From Streptosporangiaceae bacterium (lineage in GTDB: Bacteria > Actinomycetota > Actinomycetes > Streptosporangiales > Streptosporangiaceae), in NCBI GenBank assembly GCA_030045295.1, contig JASIGD010000049.1, positions 1 to 6,378 of the forward strand: 6,378 nt of DNA, read 5' to 3'. A program made the translations under genes and the position numbers. The notes under the pieces are model-generated. The model was not told the DNA's origin and did not search any database. It saw only the letters and a list, made by a program, of their open reading frames with translations. Positions 5,287 through 6,378 of this stretch are shown here, in pieces (positions within the stretch are counted from its first letter, which is position 1; each line of letters begins with the position of its first letter).

Positions 5287-6378
5287 ATGCCAGAAACCGG
5301 CATGCCGCGTGACGCGGCACCGGAAACGGGGACGGGCCGGGCGGCTCCTGATCCGCGGCGCTGGCTGATCCTGGCGACCGTCGGGCTCGCCCAGCTCATG
5401 ATCGTGCTCGACCTGACGGTGATCAACATCGCGCTGCCGTCCGCGCAGCACACACTGCACTTCGCGACCGTGGACAGGCAATGGGTGGTGACCGCGTACG
5501 CGCTGGCGTTCGGCAGCCTGCTGCTGGTCGGCGGGCGGCTGGCCGACCTGCTCGGCCGCAAGGTTACGTTCATGGTGGGCCTGGCCGGGTTTGCGCTGGT
5601 GTCGGCCGTGGGCGGGGCGTCGGTGAGCTTCACCATGCTGGTGACGGCTCGCGCCTGCCAGGGCGCCTTCGCGGCGATCATGGCACCGTCGGCGCTATCG
5701 ATCCTGACCAACACGTTCCAGGATCCGAAGGACCGCGGCAAGGCGTTCGGCGTGTTCGGCTCGATCGCCGGGGCCGGCAGCGCGGTGGGCCTGCTGCTGG
5801 GCGGGGCGCTGACCTCGTACCTGTCCTGGCGCTGGACGCTGTACGTCAACCTGGTTTTCGCCGGGCTCGCACTGGTCGGCGCTGCGGTGCTACTGCGGCG
5901 GGAGCCGGCCCGCGGCGGCCAGCGGCTGGACCTGCCCGGCGCCGTCCTGGTCGCCGGCGGGATGTTCTGCCTGGTCTACGGGCTCGGCAATGCCGCCACG
6001 CACGGCTGGCACACGCCGTCGACCTGGGGCTTCCTGGTCGCCGGCGTCGCCGGGCTGGCCGCGTTCGCCGCCTGGCAGACGCGCGCGAAGGACCCGCTGC
6101 TGCCGCCCCGGGTGGTGCTGGACCGCAACCGCGGCGCCGCCTACCTGTCGATGTTCGTCGCAGCGGCCGGGCTGTTCGGGATCTTCTTGTTCCTGACCTA
6201 CTACCTGCAGGAGACGCTGAGGTACTCGCCGCTGGTGACCGGTGTGGCGTTCCTGCCGATCAGCGGCGGCCTGGTGGTCGCGTCCAACGTGTCCACGATC
6301 GTGCTGATGCCCAGGGTCGGGCCCAGGCCGCTGGTCACGTCCGGGATGCTGGCCGCAGCGGGCGGGGCGGTCTGGCTG
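5287..6378 (+). CDS. DHA2-family MFS drug:proton antiporter, partial
   Basis: The first 364 residues of an integral membrane transporter that continues past the right edge; complete 14-TM DHA2 (QacA/EmrB-like) proteins are about 460-550 residues. A charged cytoplasmic N-terminus (1-28) precedes TM1. Family motifs appear in order: LDLTVINIALP (41-51, the DHA2 motif at the end of TM1), GGRLADLLGRK (82-92, MFS motif A between TM2 and TM3), RACQGAFAAIMAPSAL (122-137, motif B in TM4), and GAGSAVGLLLGG (162-173, antiporter motif C in TM5, with the usual proline replaced). SWRWTLYVN after TM5 is also typical. These pumps export toxic or antibiotic compounds using the proton gradient; the substrate cannot be predicted. 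Third codon positions are strongly G/C. The gene is preceded by an operator-like palindrome and a probable TetR remnant, suggesting repressor control. Confidence 0.95.
   Translation, partial: MPETGMPRDAAPETGTGRAAPDPRRWLILATVGLAQLMIVLDLTVINIALPSAQHTLHFATVDRQWVVTAYALAFGSLLLVGGRLADLLGRKVTFMVGLAGFALVSAVGGASVSFTMLVTARACQGAFAAIMAPSALSILTNTFQDPKDRGKAFGVFGSIAGAGSAVGLLLGGALTSYLSWRWTLYVNLVFAGLALVGAAVLLRREPARGGQRLDLPGAVLVAGGMFCLVYGLGNAATHGWHTPSTWGFLVAGVAGLAAFAAWQTRAKDPLLPPRVVLDRNRGAAYLSMFVAAAGLFGIFLFLTYYLQETLRYSPLVTGVAFLPISGGLVVASNVSTIVLMPRVGPRPLVTSGMLAAAGGAVWL

Noticed and set aside
5139..5849. A 236-codon minus-strand open frame opposite the transporter
   Set aside because: Antisense shadow of the MFS gene; Ser/Thr/Pro-rich with no domain.
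1..6378. CRISPR array, insertion sequence or transposase
   Set aside because: No regularly spaced repeats, terminal inverted repeats or transposase-like frames were found anywhere in the window.

Overview
The window looks like chromosomal DNA of a high-GC Gram-positive bacterium (Actinomycetota). Base composition and codon third positions are strongly G/C-biased, GTG starts are possible, and the gene families (siderophore-interacting flavoprotein, DHA2 drug transporter, Hanks-type kinase with a long disordered linker) are typical of filamentous actinomycetes. I cannot name the genus.

Layout. (1) Positions 1-752, minus strand: the N-terminal 250 residues of a siderophore-interacting protein (FAD/NAD(P)H ferric-siderophore reductase), running off the left edge. 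(2) 753-1074: a divergent promoter region with one weak minus-strand promoter candidate and a cluster of nested palindromes. (3) 1075-1860, plus: a stand-alone MOSC-domain protein of the YcbX/mARC type. (4) 1861-2361: 501 bases without a convincing gene. They contain a degenerate tRNA-like segment on the minus strand, a 14-bp tandem direct repeat, and the leader of the next gene. (5) 2362-4959, plus: the main item, an 865-residue protein that joins a P-loop NTPase, a winged-helix-like segment, a low-complexity linker and a C-terminal Ser/Thr kinase with unusual motifs (DFN instead of DFG, an insert before the catalytic loop, PPD instead of APE). (6) 4960-5286: a decayed C-terminal piece of a probable TetR regulator on the minus strand, overlapped by a group of inverted repeats in front of (7) a DHA2-family 14-TM drug:proton antiporter, plus strand from 5287, running off the right edge.

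How the parts work together. The siderophore reductase and MOSC gene are divergent and share a regulatory region. The drug transporter probably once had, or still has, a TetR-type repressor acting at the palindromes before it. The NTPase-kinase stands alone, with no co-directional partner close by. It sits between a tRNA-like remnant and a truncated regulator gene, which fits a self-contained acquired module. Its architecture (ATP-driven switch, wHTH, kinase effector) suggests a single-gene signalling or conflict/antiphage system. That role is inference; nothing in the sequence proves it.
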